A stretch of 24,131 bases of DNA from an uncultured Corynebacterium sp. (GTDB lineage: Bacteria > Actinomycetota > Actinomycetes > Mycobacteriales > Mycobacteriaceae), in assembly GCF_946222305.1 (NCBI RefSeq), contig NZ_CAMIHZ010000032.1:1-24131 (forward strand), read 5' to 3'. The notes beneath the pieces are model-generated. The model was not told where the DNA came from and did no database searches. It saw only the letters and a list, made by a program, of their open reading frames with translations. Of the stretch, positions 8,687-16,623 are shown one piece after another (within the stretch, counting starts at the first letter, position 1; each line of letters starts with the position of its first letter). Both the position numbers and the translations under genes were made by a program.

Positions 8687-9220
8687 TTAGCCCTGTTGAC
8701 GTTGGATATCGTCGATGAGGGTCTCTGCAGCGATGGAGAGGTTGCGTAGAGCGGGCACACCGCGGCGAAGCTTCGCGATATCGCGGGCGTCCATACGGCT
8801 GGTAGCGCGGGCGATGAGAAGCGCCCACTCATCGGTGATGGAGTTCATCATCTCGATACCGTCGTCGGTCAGGTAAAGATCTTGGGCGCGCTTGTCTTGG
8901 TCATTGGCCTTACGCAAAACGAAGCCATTATTGATCAAGCGACGAACCGTTGCGGAAACATTGGAGGCACGTAAGAACCGCAGCCGGGCAATGTCAGAAA
9001 CACCGCAACCGGGGTGCTGGGAAATGAATTGCAAAACCTCAATCTCCGACTGCGAAATTTCCAATTTCTGATTTGGACGTTCCATCAAGCGCCGAATTCC
9101 AGAAAGAAAATCGTAAACCGATGTTGCGATTTCTGCGACATCGATTTCGGGCAGTACTTCTGGTGCACGGTGACCACGGATAGCGGGTGTTTCGGGTCGG
9201 GCTGCATCGTCGATCGCCAT
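8687..9220 (-). CDS. MarR-family transcriptional regulator
   Basis: DNA-binding winged-helix regulator of 177 residues. After a ~35-residue acidic N-terminal extension comes a MarR domain: the helix-turn-helix lies around residues 75-105 (PGCGVSDIARLRFLRASNVSATVRRL in part), and the wing is NGFVLRKANDQDKRAQDLYLTDDG, with the Asp-Lys-Arg arrangement typical of MarR. The ATG at 9220 is preceded by AGAGGAAG. It is monocistronic on the minus strand, facing the ABC exporter and downstream of cls. Its target and ligand are not evident. It may regulate itself or the neighbouring exporter, but no operator palindrome was identified. Confidence 0.88.
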   Translation of the reverse strand: MAIDDAARPETPAIRGHRAPEVLPEIDVAEIATSVYDFLSGIRRLMERPNQKLEISQSEIEVLQFISQHPGCGVSDIARLRFLRASNVSATVRRLINNGFVLRKANDQDKRAQDLYLTDDGIEMMNSITDEWALLIARATSRMDARDIAKLRRGVPALRNLSIAAETLIDDIQRQQG

Positions 9221-9389
9221 TATTTTCGTCTTCCTCTATTTCGCCTTAGGGGTTACGTATGTTTCTAATCGCTATTGAACTTTTATGGGTAAAAACGACG
9301 GAATTCGTTCCAGATATTCATCGCAATGATAACGTTCTGGGGGTCTTCGAGACCTTGGGGCGCGCCGGGGTGTGGGGAAAGCGGCGTCA

Positions 9390-10907
9390 CTACTGAAGAG
9401 AACTGGTGAGGCGAGCGACATTGTCCACATAGCGCTTGTACCACGGCCGTAGAGCCCATTCTTCGCGTGTGAGGGAGTGGGAAACCTGTTTGTACTTCTG
9501 TGCTTCGTTACGCAGGGCATCCATCAGTTCGCCCTCGGCGGTCATGACCGTGACTTCGTAATTCAGGCTAAAAGAGCGGGGGTCCATGTTGGAACTACCC
9601 ATCAAGGCGACTTCTTCATCTGCGATCACGAACTTGGTGTGTAGAACCCCGGGGGCAGGGTAGAGAAACATCTGTACGCCCGCACGTAGCAACTCGTTAT
9701 AGTACGAGGCTTGGGCGTGGCCCACCAAGGCTTGGTCGGATTTCTCCGAGACGAACAGCTCCACCTCCACGCCGCGATAGCAGGCGGTGGTAACCGCTTC
9801 CAAAAGTGATTCATCGGGGATGAAATACGGGCTGACCAAGATGAGTCTCCGCTTGGCGTGGTGGCACACGGAGGTGAAGAGGCGAAGGTTTGGCTCGGTT
9901 GTGAAACCCGGTCCCGAAGGGATGACCTGCATGAGGTCACTGCCTGTTTCCTCGTGCTCGATCGCCATTTCAATCTTGCGGTGCGCGGGCTTGATCAGGC
10001 CAAGACGTTCACCACTTTCGGTGTACCAGTCGACGGCAAATACGGAGTTTATGGTGGTGACCACTGGGCCTGAGACCTCCGCCATGATGTCGTGCCATCG
10101 CCGACCAATGCGGTGGTTTTTTCTGCTCTGATACTCCGGCTCGATGAGGTTCTGTGAACCGATGAACGCCCGCTTGCCGTCCACCACCAGCAGCTTGCGG
10201 TGGTTGCGTAGATCCGGCCGACGGAAACGCCAACGCCACGGCTTGAGCGGCAACATGACGTGGTGTTCGACACCCATCTCCTTCAGGCGCTTCCCCAGCC
10301 TGCGGTTTCCTTTGTACTTGTGGCTTCCCAAGTGGTCGTAGAGGATTCGGACCTTGACGCCACGCTGCACCGCGCGTTCGAACGCCAGGAAGAGGGGGTC
10401 GGTCGTAGAATCCCACGCCATGATGTAGATCTCGCAGTGGACGTAGTCCTCGGCCCGATCGACGACTTCGGCCATCTCTTTGACGGTCTGCTTGTAATCG
10501 TCGTGGAGTTTGTGCAGCTTTCCCTCGGTCGCGGGCAGTGAGGTTAGCTCGCGGTTGAGTTTCACCAAACTGTCGACTTCCGGACAGACGTGGAAGCCCT
10601 CCGGCACGTCAGGTTCTTCCGCTGCGATTTCTCGAATTTGTTTGTTGGCTTCTTTTTGTATGCGGTGACGCCGCCGGTTGATATACGGCGATCCCATCAG
10701 GAAGAACAGAAGCAAACCGAAGAAGGGCACTAGGAAGATGGCTAGCAGCCACGCCATGGCGGATGTCGGACGGCGGTCGTGCGGTACCCAACCGAGGGCA
10801 GCGAGCTTCAGGCTGTAATCCGCCACGATGAGCAGAACCTGCCACCACTCTAGGTTGTCGGTCAGGTTCAGGATCATGTTGAGCGGATCGAGCAGCTGCA
10901 AAGACAT
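9390..10907 (-). CDS. cls: Cardiolipin synthase (phospholipase D family)
   Basis: Membrane enzyme of the two-HKD phospholipase D superfamily that makes cardiolipin from phosphatidylglycerol. The 505 residues begin with two membrane segments (~22-40 and ~50-71). They contain two catalytic HKD motifs: HRKLLVVDGKRAFIGSQN (His236, Lys238, Asp243) and HTKFVIADEEVALMGSSN (His423, Lys425, Asp430). The domain order and spacing match bacterial Cls-type synthases. It begins five bases after the xthA stop and is probably cotranscribed with it. No convincing terminator was seen between it and the MarR gene. Confidence 0.93.
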   Translation of the reverse strand: MSLQLLDPLNMILNLTDNLEWWQVLLIVADYSLKLAALGWVPHDRRPTSAMAWLLAIFLVPFFGLLLFFLMGSPYINRRRHRIQKEANKQIREIAAEEPDVPEGFHVCPEVDSLVKLNRELTSLPATEGKLHKLHDDYKQTVKEMAEVVDRAEDYVHCEIYIMAWDSTTDPLFLAFERAVQRGVKVRILYDHLGSHKYKGNRRLGKRLKEMGVEHHVMLPLKPWRWRFRRPDLRNHRKLLVVDGKRAFIGSQNLIEPEYQSRKNHRIGRRWHDIMAEVSGPVVTTINSVFAVDWYTESGERLGLIKPAHRKIEMAIEHEETGSDLMQVIPSGPGFTTEPNLRLFTSVCHHAKRRLILVSPYFIPDESLLEAVTTACYRGVEVELFVSEKSDQALVGHAQASYYNELLRAGVQMFLYPAPGVLHTKFVIADEEVALMGSSNMDPRSFSLNYEVTVMTAEGELMDALRNEAQKYKQVSHSLTREEWALRPWYKRYVDNVARLTSSLQ

Positions 10908-10912
10908 GACAG

Positions 10913-11725
10913 TTAAACCTCGTAATCCACGATGACAGGGGCGTGGTCGGAAGCGCCCTTCCCCTTGCGCTCATCGCGGTCTACGCGGGCAGCGGTAGCA
11001 GTCATTCCGCGGGCGTACTGCAGATCAATGCGCATGCCCTCGCCCTTCTGGAAACGCAGAGCTTGGTAATCCCAGTAGGTGTACTCGTCCTCGACAAGCT
11101 TGGTCGTCTGCTCCAGGCCAGCTTCTTCAAGTTCCTGCAGGCATGCGCGTTCGTTGGGGGTGACGTGGGTCTTCCCATCGAAGTGCGCCCGATCCCATAC
11201 GTCCTCATCGCGCGGAGCGATGTTGAAATCGCCCACGAGGCACAGTTTATTCGCGGCGGGTTCGATGGCTTCGCTTGCGGTATCAGCGCTGGTGGCGGCT
11301 GGGATCTCCCCACGGGTATACCTGGCCAGGGCCTCCAGCCACCGCAGTTTGTAGGTGTAGTGGGGGTCACAAATCTCTCGCCCGTTGGGAACGTACAGGC
11401 TCCATACCTCGACGCCGTCACAATTCGCCCCAATCGCCCGCGCCTCTAGGTTTTGAGTCTGGGTAAGGTCCTTGTCGAATCCCGGCTGACCGAAGTTGGT
11501 CTTTACCCCATCAAGTCCAACGCGGGACAGGATCGCCACACCGTTGAAACTGTGCAAACCGAAGTGGGCTTGCTCGTAACCCATGTCCGTGAAGTCCGGG
11601 AATTGCTTGTCCGTACATTTCGTTTCCTGCAGGCACAAAACGTCCACGTCAGAGCGCGTGAGGAAATCACGCACACGCTCTTGCCTGGTACGGACAGAAT
11701 TGATATTCCACGTGGCGATACGCAT
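10913..11725 (-). CDS. xthA: Exodeoxyribonuclease III (AP endonuclease)
   Basis: DNA-repair enzyme cleaving at abasic sites and removing 3' blocking groups (endonuclease/exonuclease/phosphatase fold). From the chosen ATG at 11725 the protein has 270 residues. It begins MRIATWNINSVRTR, with Asn7 and Glu34 in LQETK as metal ligands. Further on are LYVPNG, the GDFN motif after LCLV, and the C-terminal SDHAPV with its catalytic Asp-His. An in-frame ATG at 11752 adds nine residues but lies outside the conserved family start. It is followed within five bases by cls, and the order GNAT-xthA matches M. tuberculosis Rv0428c-Rv0427c. A segment around residues 145-160 (PAATSADTASEAIEPAA) looks like a low-complexity insertion. 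Confidence 0.93.
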   Translation of the reverse strand: MRIATWNINSVRTRQERVRDFLTRSDVDVLCLQETKCTDKQFPDFTDMGYEQAHFGLHSFNGVAILSRVGLDGVKTNFGQPGFDKDLTQTQNLEARAIGANCDGVEVWSLYVPNGREICDPHYTYKLRWLEALARYTRGEIPAATSADTASEAIEPAANKLCLVGDFNIAPRDEDVWDRAHFDGKTHVTPNERACLQELEEAGLEQTTKLVEDEYTYWDYQALRFQKGEGMRIDLQYARGMTATAARVDRDERKGKGASDHAPVIVDYEV

Positions 11726-11800
11726 GGGACTAACTGTAACCCCTTGGCCCATGGCAATGTGAAGATGGCGAGAACTATCAGCGCGGAGCTTACGCTAGCG

Positions 11801-12832
11801 CTAGAACAGCAAACTTCGTACTCGATGGTGCTCGGTGAAGCCGAGGCCGTGGTACAGTCCGCGCCCCGCTTCACTGGAACGCAACACGTCGAGGTAAGCA
11901 CAATCCGCCCCGTGTTTCCGGCCCCAATTGAGCAGTTGCTGGCACATGAATGTCGCGAGGCCTTGGCGTCGGAATGGAGGAATGACCTCCACGGCGGAAA
12001 AGCCCAGCATGGTGCGGCGACCACCCCGGGTTACGGTGCCCCGGGAAACCGCGACGAGCTGGCCGTCAATGTGCAGACTGGCGAAGCCGAGAGAGCCTTC
12101 GATGCGCTTGGAGAGAAGCTCCAGCGCGTGCTGGGGAAGAGGTTCTCCGCGGAAGTTGTAGAGGGACAGCCAGTCATCACTGGCCTCATCGGCCACGGTG
12201 AAGCTGGCGTTTGCAGGGATATCTGGGCTGCCGGAGTTATCCAGGTCATCATCGTTGAGCTCGCGGAACATCACGATAATTTCCGGTCCGGTTTTGCCCT
12301 CCAAGTGTTCGGCATTGCGCCCAATGCGGTCTGGAATGAGCAACTGTGGCGGCAGGTTGTGGTGGGCGTAGAACTGCCGGATCTCCTCGACGGGCACGGG
12401 TTGTACCGCTGCCTCTGGGCCTAGGGGCACCGCCGAATTGCTGCGTTCAGTGATGCCATCGCCGGCACGCGCCAACCAACCGCCGATCCATTGATTCGCC
12501 AATCCCGGAAAAGACTCTGCCTTGGCCTCTTCGACGGCGCGGATATCGCTGTTGCGGACGGGTTTGGCGCTGAGAGTTTTCAGGACGACCACGCCCCTTG
12601 GGTCGATTTTCACATCGCCTTGCCTGCCACGCACGACCAACGGATCCACGCTCACCAGAGGCCCGATCACATCACTTGCGCTGCCGTGGTCTATCTCGGG
12701 AAGGTACCGCACGATAACTCGCACTCCCGGACGGATGCTCACCGGATCCGTACGGCGAGAGACAGGAAAGGGGAGCCCGGGGACGCGCCGGGCGCCGGCG
12801 GCAGCGGCGGAAACTTCAGTGTTGGGGTGCAT
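11801..12832 (-). CDS. GNAT-family N-acetyltransferase with N-terminal SH3-like domain (Rv0428c-type)
   Basis: Predicted acetyl-CoA-dependent acetyltransferase of unknown acceptor. The N-terminal third (~30-95: GVRVIVRYL, SDVIGPLVSV, DPRGVVVLKTL) looks like the small beta domain found in Rv0428c-type proteins. The C-terminal half is a GNAT fold, with the acetyl-CoA-binding motif around FSAVEVIPPFRRQGLATFM (R-R-Q-G-L-A) and a family-typical ending (EAGRGLYHGLGFTEHHR). Total length is 343 residues against ~300 for Rv0428c. The extra N-terminal ~25 residues are Ala/Pro/Arg-rich and no Shine-Dalgarno precedes the ATG, so the true start could be downstream. It sits 66 bp after def. The def-GNAT linkage is conserved in mycobacteria, but no functional link to N-terminal processing can be claimed from sequence. 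Confidence 0.82.
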   Translation of the reverse strand: MHPNTEVSAAAAGARRVPGLPFPVSRRTDPVSIRPGVRVIVRYLPEIDHGSASDVIGPLVSVDPLVVRGRQGDVKIDPRGVVVLKTLSAKPVRNSDIRAVEEAKAESFPGLANQWIGGWLARAGDGITERSNSAVPLGPEAAVQPVPVEEIRQFYAHHNLPPQLLIPDRIGRNAEHLEGKTGPEIIVMFRELNDDDLDNSGSPDIPANASFTVADEASDDWLSLYNFRGEPLPQHALELLSKRIEGSLGFASLHIDGQLVAVSRGTVTRGGRRTMLGFSAVEVIPPFRRQGLATFMCQQLLNWGRKHGADCAYLDVLRSSEAGRGLYHGLGFTEHHRVRSLLF

Positions 12833-12898
12833 GGTTGTTCACAAGGAGCGGGGGCGGAAGAAGTAAGGGGGTCGGAGCTTAAAACATTGGACGGTCAA

Positions 12899-13567
12899 CT
12901 ATTCTGCTGTCGCGGTGCTTTCATCGAAGTCATCGTGACCGAATGGATCGGGATCAGTACCTGGCAGCCACGTATTGCCAGCAGCACTCCACTTTTCGGC
13001 CTTGAAAGCCTTCTTTGCTGCACGCTTGTTACGGCCAATGAGCACATCGGTGTACAAGAATCCATCGAGGTGCCCAACCTCGTGCTGCAAGCAACGCGCG
13101 AAGAAACCGTAGCCTTCGACCGTCACGGCCTGGCCGTTTTCATCCAGTCCCGTCACTCGCGCCCAATCGGCACGGCCCGTGGGGAAGGCGTAGCCGGGGA
13201 CGGACAAACAGCCTTCCTCATCGGCTTCCTCATCCGGCATGGTCTCCGGGATCTCGGAAGTCTCCAAGGTGGGGTTGATGATGCAACCGCGGCGCATGGG
13301 GCCACCGTTGGCCTCGATCTGCTCCTCAGTCAGCCGTTCGCCGTCGGGCCCTTCAATGTCCGGGCAGTTGTAAACGAACAACCGCAGGTCCACGCCGACC
13401 TGGTTGGCTGCGAGGCCCACGCCGTGAGCGCGGTCCATCGTTTCGTACATGTCGTTGATCAGTTGGGTGAGTTCTGCCGAAGGAGTATCCCCTTCGTTGA
13501 GATCTACCGGCTTGGTGGGGTTGTGAAGAACTGGATCGCCAGCAATAACGATGGGCATGATTGTCAT
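12899..13567 (-). CDS. def: Peptide deformylase
   Basis: Metalloenzyme that removes the N-formyl group from nascent proteins. From the ATG at 13567 it has 222 residues and begins MTIMPIVIAGDPVLHNP, the pattern of actinobacterial deformylases. All three motifs are present: GVGLAANQ (49-56), EGCLS (118-122, Cys120 binds metal) and QHEVGH (161-166, the catalytic Glu and two His ligands), with Gly where Asp is commonest (HExDH). An insertion around residues 70-92 (DGERLTEEQIEANGG) and an acidic C-terminal tail extend it beyond the ~170-190 usual length. A TTG start further upstream (13588) is open but unlikely. A -10 box fits a leaderless start at 13567. Confidence 0.93.
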   Translation of the reverse strand: MTIMPIVIAGDPVLHNPTKPVDLNEGDTPSAELTQLINDMYETMDRAHGVGLAANQVGVDLRLFVYNCPDIEGPDGERLTEEQIEANGGPMRRGCIINPTLETSEIPETMPDEEADEEGCLSVPGYAFPTGRADWARVTGLDENGQAVTVEGYGFFARCLQHEVGHLDGFLYTDVLIGRNKRAAKKAFKAEKWSAAGNTWLPGTDPDPFGHDDFDESTATAE

Positions 13568-13580
13568 GCGTTCAATTCTA
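13568..13580 (-). promoter_or_regulatory. -10 box for leaderless def
   Basis: TAGAAT on the minus strand at 13580-13575 is followed by seven bases and then the ATG at 13567. That spacing puts the transcription start on the ATG. No good -35 is visible at the usual distance. Confidence 0.5.
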
Positions 13581-13662
13581 AGGGGCAATCACGACACCGC
13601 TGCATCGGCAGCAACTATTGCCGTGGATAATGGCAAGAATGCAGAGGCGAGAGGAGGTAAAC

Positions 13663-13914
13663 GTGACGAACCCAGAAGAGACGGCGGGCTCCCACGAACT
13701 GTCTGCCGAGGACATCGCGATGCTTGACTTCGAGAAGAAGTGGTGGCGCGACCGGCGCGTGAAAAACGAAATCATCCGCCGGGAGTTTGGGGTCAGCCCC
13801 ACAATCTATTTCCGCCGACTCAGCTCCCTCATCGACCGCCCTGAAGCCCTGGCCTACGACCCGATCCTCGTCCGTTCACTCTTGCGGCGTCGTGACGGGG
13901 ATTCTTCTCACTGA
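13663..13914 (+). CDS. DUF3263 protein (Rv0430-type, helix-turn-helix-like)
   Basis: Small protein of 83 residues from a GTG at 13663, chosen because a strong GAGGAGG (13651-13657) lies 5 bp upstream; an in-frame ATG at 13618 lacks such a site. The sequence LSAEDIAMLDFEKKWWRDRRVKNEI then REFGVSPTIYFRRLSSLIDRPEAL fits the DUF3263 family, a short actinobacterial family with a helical, helix-turn-helix-like pattern (GVSPTIYFRRL). The function is not established. It is divergent from def and upstream of the LytR_C gene, the same order as Rv0429c-Rv0430-Rv0431. A GATAAT at 13626-13631 could be its -10 box. Confidence 0.85.
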   Translation: MTNPEETAGSHELSAEDIAMLDFEKKWWRDRRVKNEIIRREFGVSPTIYFRRLSSLIDRPEALAYDPILVRSLLRRRDGDSSH

Positions 13915-14000
13915 CGCCACCTCGACCTCCACGCCTGCCCTTCCCAGTAGGCATCTCACATTTCGCGCCGACATTCCATGGTGACTTGGCCGTGTCACGC

Positions 14001-14035
14001 TTGTGATTGATGTGACGAAAGTTAAAATTGGGATC
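14001..14035 (+). promoter_or_regulatory. Promoter of the LytR_C gene, leaderless
   Basis: TTGTGA (14001-14006), a 16-bp spacer and TAAAAT (14023-14028) are followed by seven bases and GTG at 14036. This predicts transcription beginning at the start codon and decides between three in-frame GTGs (14003, 14012, 14036). Confidence 0.6.
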
Positions 14036-15121
14036 GTGACTGAAGCAAACCGACCTCGCCATGCCCGCCACGAGCCGGAGTTTGACGAAGACTTCGACAT
14101 CTTTGAGGATGACTCGGCTGATCGTGGATACAACGATGACCGCGGATCCCGCGCGGCCGATTCTGGGGACCACCATGCCGATAGAGGTGTGGAAGGTCGC
14201 GACAAGGCATGGCGCCGCGAGGCGCCAGCCTCCCGCAAGACCCGCAGGGCCGGTGCCGCCGGCGCGGCTGGAGCCGGTAGCGCTGCAGGGGTGGCAGGTG
14301 CCGCGGGTTCCGCCAGAGTTTCTGAAGGCGCACACGGCGCACCTGCTGGTGCGGAGCCTGCGGGTGATGGGGGTGCCCATTCCGACCGCGGTGCTGCTGC
14401 GGAAGAAAAGCCCGGCCCGCCGATTCGCGGACTGGCGATGATTATTCTCGCGGTCGCGGTACTGCTCATTGGCTGGGGTGCTTTCTCGCTGCTTGGTGGT
14501 AAGGACGATGGCAAATCGCAGAACACCGCTCAAACGCAGTCCGCGAACAACAACGGTCAGCCCGAGCAAGCCAACCCAGCCGGGCAGTCGGGGCAGGCTG
14601 GTTCCGAGGCACCGGGTAGCGAGAACCCAGAGGGCGCGAAAACTGACGGTGCGGACAAGCCGGAAGACGCCAACAAGTCCGGCGACGAGAAGGATTCGAA
14701 CCGTGACGGTTCCAAGCCAGGAGAGTCTCAGGCGAATGCTCCGGCAGCCCCAGGTGGCGCCGCGGGCGGGGCAGCGCAGGGCGTCGTCAATAAAGAAAAC
14801 GAATACGTCACCGTGCTGAATAACTCCCCAATCCAGGGTCTGGCCGGCGACACTGCGAAGAAGCTCAGCGAGCAAAAGTGGGCCAAGACCGGCTATGGCA
14901 ACCTCGCGGATACCAACGGAACGTTCCCGAAGTCCGTGGTTTTGTACCCAGGGGATAATCCGAATGCGCGCGCAGCTGCGGAGCAGATCGCCAGCGATTT
15001 GGGTCTGAAGGCGCAACCGCGCGACGGTCGTATCGATGAGACCCTGCGCGGTGCGAAGATGCTGGAGGGCGGTGCCCCCGCCGCAGTTGTCGTTATCACC
15101 ACTAACGACATGCCGCGTTAG
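14036..15121 (+). CDS. Membrane-anchored LytR_C-domain protein (VirR/Rv0431-like)
   Basis: A bitopic membrane protein of 361 residues from the GTG at 14036. The acidic then Ala/Gly-rich cytoplasmic N-terminus (1-128) is low complexity. One membrane segment lies at about 131-155 (LAMIILAVAVLLIGW). A long Asn/Gln/Pro/Gly/Asp-rich external linker (~160-250) follows, then a LytR_C domain (~256-361: YVTVLNNSPIQGLAGDTAKKL, SVVLYPGDNPNARAAAEQIASDLG). This matches the layout and position of M. tuberculosis Rv0431 (VirR), known to affect vesicle release and cell-wall remodelling; partner proteins with LytR-CpsA-Psr catalytic domains are encoded elsewhere. There is no catalytic domain here. sodC, next to Rv0431 in M. 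tuberculosis, is absent. Confidence 0.85.
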   Translation: MTEANRPRHARHEPEFDEDFDIFEDDSADRGYNDDRGSRAADSGDHHADRGVEGRDKAWRREAPASRKTRRAGAAGAAGAGSAAGVAGAAGSARVSEGAHGAPAGAEPAGDGGAHSDRGAAAEEKPGPPIRGLAMIILAVAVLLIGWGAFSLLGGKDDGKSQNTAQTQSANNNGQPEQANPAGQSGQAGSEAPGSENPEGAKTDGADKPEDANKSGDEKDSNRDGSKPGESQANAPAAPGGAAGGAAQGVVNKENEYVTVLNNSPIQGLAGDTAKKLSEQKWAKTGYGNLADTNGTFPKSVVLYPGDNPNARAAAEQIASDLGLKAQPRDGRIDETLRGAKMLEGGAPAAVVVITTNDMPR

Positions 15122-15303
15122 TATTAGGTGATTGCCCTAGAAGTCCTACGGATAGTGAAAACGAGGCGTGCTTCCGGTTGTGGTACCCACCAGCAGCTGC
15201 GACCGGTTTAGCAGTTTGCACACCAGCGAAAAACTGTTGGCCATCCCTTGATGACACTGCGAAAACTCCACCAAGGACTCATTGCCCCGCTAAGGAGCAC
15301 AAC

Positions 15304-16491
15304 ATGGATTTTCCTGGCTCGCAGCCCACTCTCGGCATTGAGTGGGAAGTGGCGCTGGTAGACCCGGAGACCCGCGACCTCGTTCCCCGCGCTAAAGAAC
15401 TGCTGGAGCGCATGGATGAGCGCTACCCGGGCCATACGGTGACCCACGAATTTTTAGCCAATACCGTGGAGATGGTTTCTGGGATTCACCGAACGGTTCC
15501 CGAGGCGATGGCGGACATTAATACCCAGTTGGTGCAGCTGCTTAACTGCGCGAATGACTTGGGGGTCGAGATTTTCTCCGCAGGCACGCACCCGTTCGCC
15601 GACTGGGGTGACCAGCAGCTTTCGGAAAAGGGGTCTTACCGGGAGATCATCGAGCGCACCCAGTATTGGGGACGGCAGATGCTGATCTGGGGGATTCATG
15701 TGCACGTCGGCATCAGCGAGCGCGAATACGTATGGCCGATCATTAATGCTTTGATGACTCACTACCCGCACGTTCTAGCGCTTTCCGCGAGCTCGCCAGC
15801 GTGGAATGGGCTGGACACGGGGTATGCCTCCAATCGCACGTTGCTGTATCAGCAGCTGCCCACCGCCGGGATGCCATATCAATTTGCTAACTGGCAGGAG
15901 TGGGAGGAGTTCAACCGCGACCAGGACCGTTCTGGCGTGATCAACCACACCGGATCCATGCACTTTGATGTGCGCCCTACGAAGTATGGCACTGTGGAGA
16001 TCCGTTTCGCCGATGCGACCATGGCTCCGTGGAAGGTCGCTGCCGTGGCTGCGTATATCCACGCCTTGGTCGTGTATTTCGAGCGCGAACTTGCCGCCGG
16101 CCGCCCGCTGCCCTCTTTGCAGCAGTGGCATGTTGCGGAAAACAAGTGGCGGGCCGCTCGCTATGGTCTTGACGCCCTCATCATCCTCGATCGCGAAACC
16201 AACGAGGCTCTTGTCACTGAGGAGTTGCGTCGTTGGGTGAAGGCTTTGACTCCGTTAGCAGAAGAACTCGGGTGCCTGGAAGAACTCGGCGGAGTGGAGC
16301 GCATCATCGCCGAAGGTGGAGACTACGCCTTGCAGCGCGCTGCGGCGCGCAAGGCGGGAGCTGCTCTGGAGCCCGGTGTACGCACCCGCGGCGATCACGG
16401 AGCGGAGCAAGGGTTCACACAGCCCGAAAGCTGGAAGGCCGCGGTCGATCTGACAGTGGAGACCCTGCGTAATCAAGTGCGGGCGCTGTAA
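15304..16491 (+). CDS. Carboxylate-amine ligase, GCS2/YbdK family (Rv0433-like)
   Basis: ATP-grasp-like ligase of the glutamate-cysteine ligase 2 family, YbdK branch; members show weak glutamate-cysteine ligase activity and the physiological role is unknown. The 395 residues start at the ATG at 15304, preceded by AAGGAG (15292-15297); upstream in-frame codons are not family-like. Motifs include TLGIEWEVALVD (2-21 region), HEFLANTVEMVSG, SAGTHPFADW, GIHVHVGIS (catalytic His pair region), SASSPAWNG, MHFDVRPTKYGTVEIRFADA and NKWRAARYG. Length fits the family (~375-400). It occupies the place of Rv0433 in the conserved cluster. Since corynebacteria use mycothiol rather than glutathione, it should not be named gshA. 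Confidence 0.9.
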   Translation: MDFPGSQPTLGIEWEVALVDPETRDLVPRAKELLERMDERYPGHTVTHEFLANTVEMVSGIHRTVPEAMADINTQLVQLLNCANDLGVEIFSAGTHPFADWGDQQLSEKGSYREIIERTQYWGRQMLIWGIHVHVGISEREYVWPIINALMTHYPHVLALSASSPAWNGLDTGYASNRTLLYQQLPTAGMPYQFANWQEWEEFNRDQDRSGVINHTGSMHFDVRPTKYGTVEIRFADATMAPWKVAAVAAYIHALVVYFERELAAGRPLPSLQQWHVAENKWRAARYGLDALIILDRETNEALVTEELRRWVKALTPLAEELGCLEELGGVERIIAEGGDYALQRAAARKAGAALEPGVRTRGDHGAEQGFTQPESWKAAVDLTVETLRNQVRAL

Positions 16492-16537
16492 GTGTTGCGC
16501 GCCGTCGCTGCGCTGACATTGTCCCGGTGAATGCGTC

Positions 16538-16569
16538 GTCACCGAAGTAGTCCGTCACCGGAGTAGTCC
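16538..16569 (+). repeat. Two-copy 16-bp tandem repeat between convergent genes
   Basis: GTCACCGAAGTAGTCC is followed directly by GTCACCGGAGTAGTCC, differing in one base. A 6-bp inverted repeat, CGGTGA (16525-16530) and TCACCG (16539-16544), overlaps it and could form a hairpin, but no T-tract follows. The 132-bp gap holds no gene. Confidence 0.8.
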
Positions 16570-16623
16570 CCGCTGAACGAGCTGCGGTGAATCCGCTGGC
16601 TCGAGCGATCTGGTCTAGTTGAG

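Noticed and set aside
11726..11752. Nine-residue longer XthA start
   Set aside because: The family start is MRIATWN at 11725; the longer form has no ribosome-binding site.
12491..13630. 379-codon plus-strand open frame opposite def and the GNAT 5' end
   Set aside because: It crosses two real genes and their spacer, with no recognisable domain or ribosome-binding site.
13829..15016. 395-codon minus-strand open frame opposite the LytR_C gene
   Set aside because: The plus-strand protein has a membrane segment and a LytR_C domain; the antisense translation is Arg/Gly/Val-rich without motifs.
15178..15303. Upstream extension of the GCS2-family ligase
   Set aside because: The extra 42 residues are not family-like and AAGGAG directly precedes the ATG at 15304.
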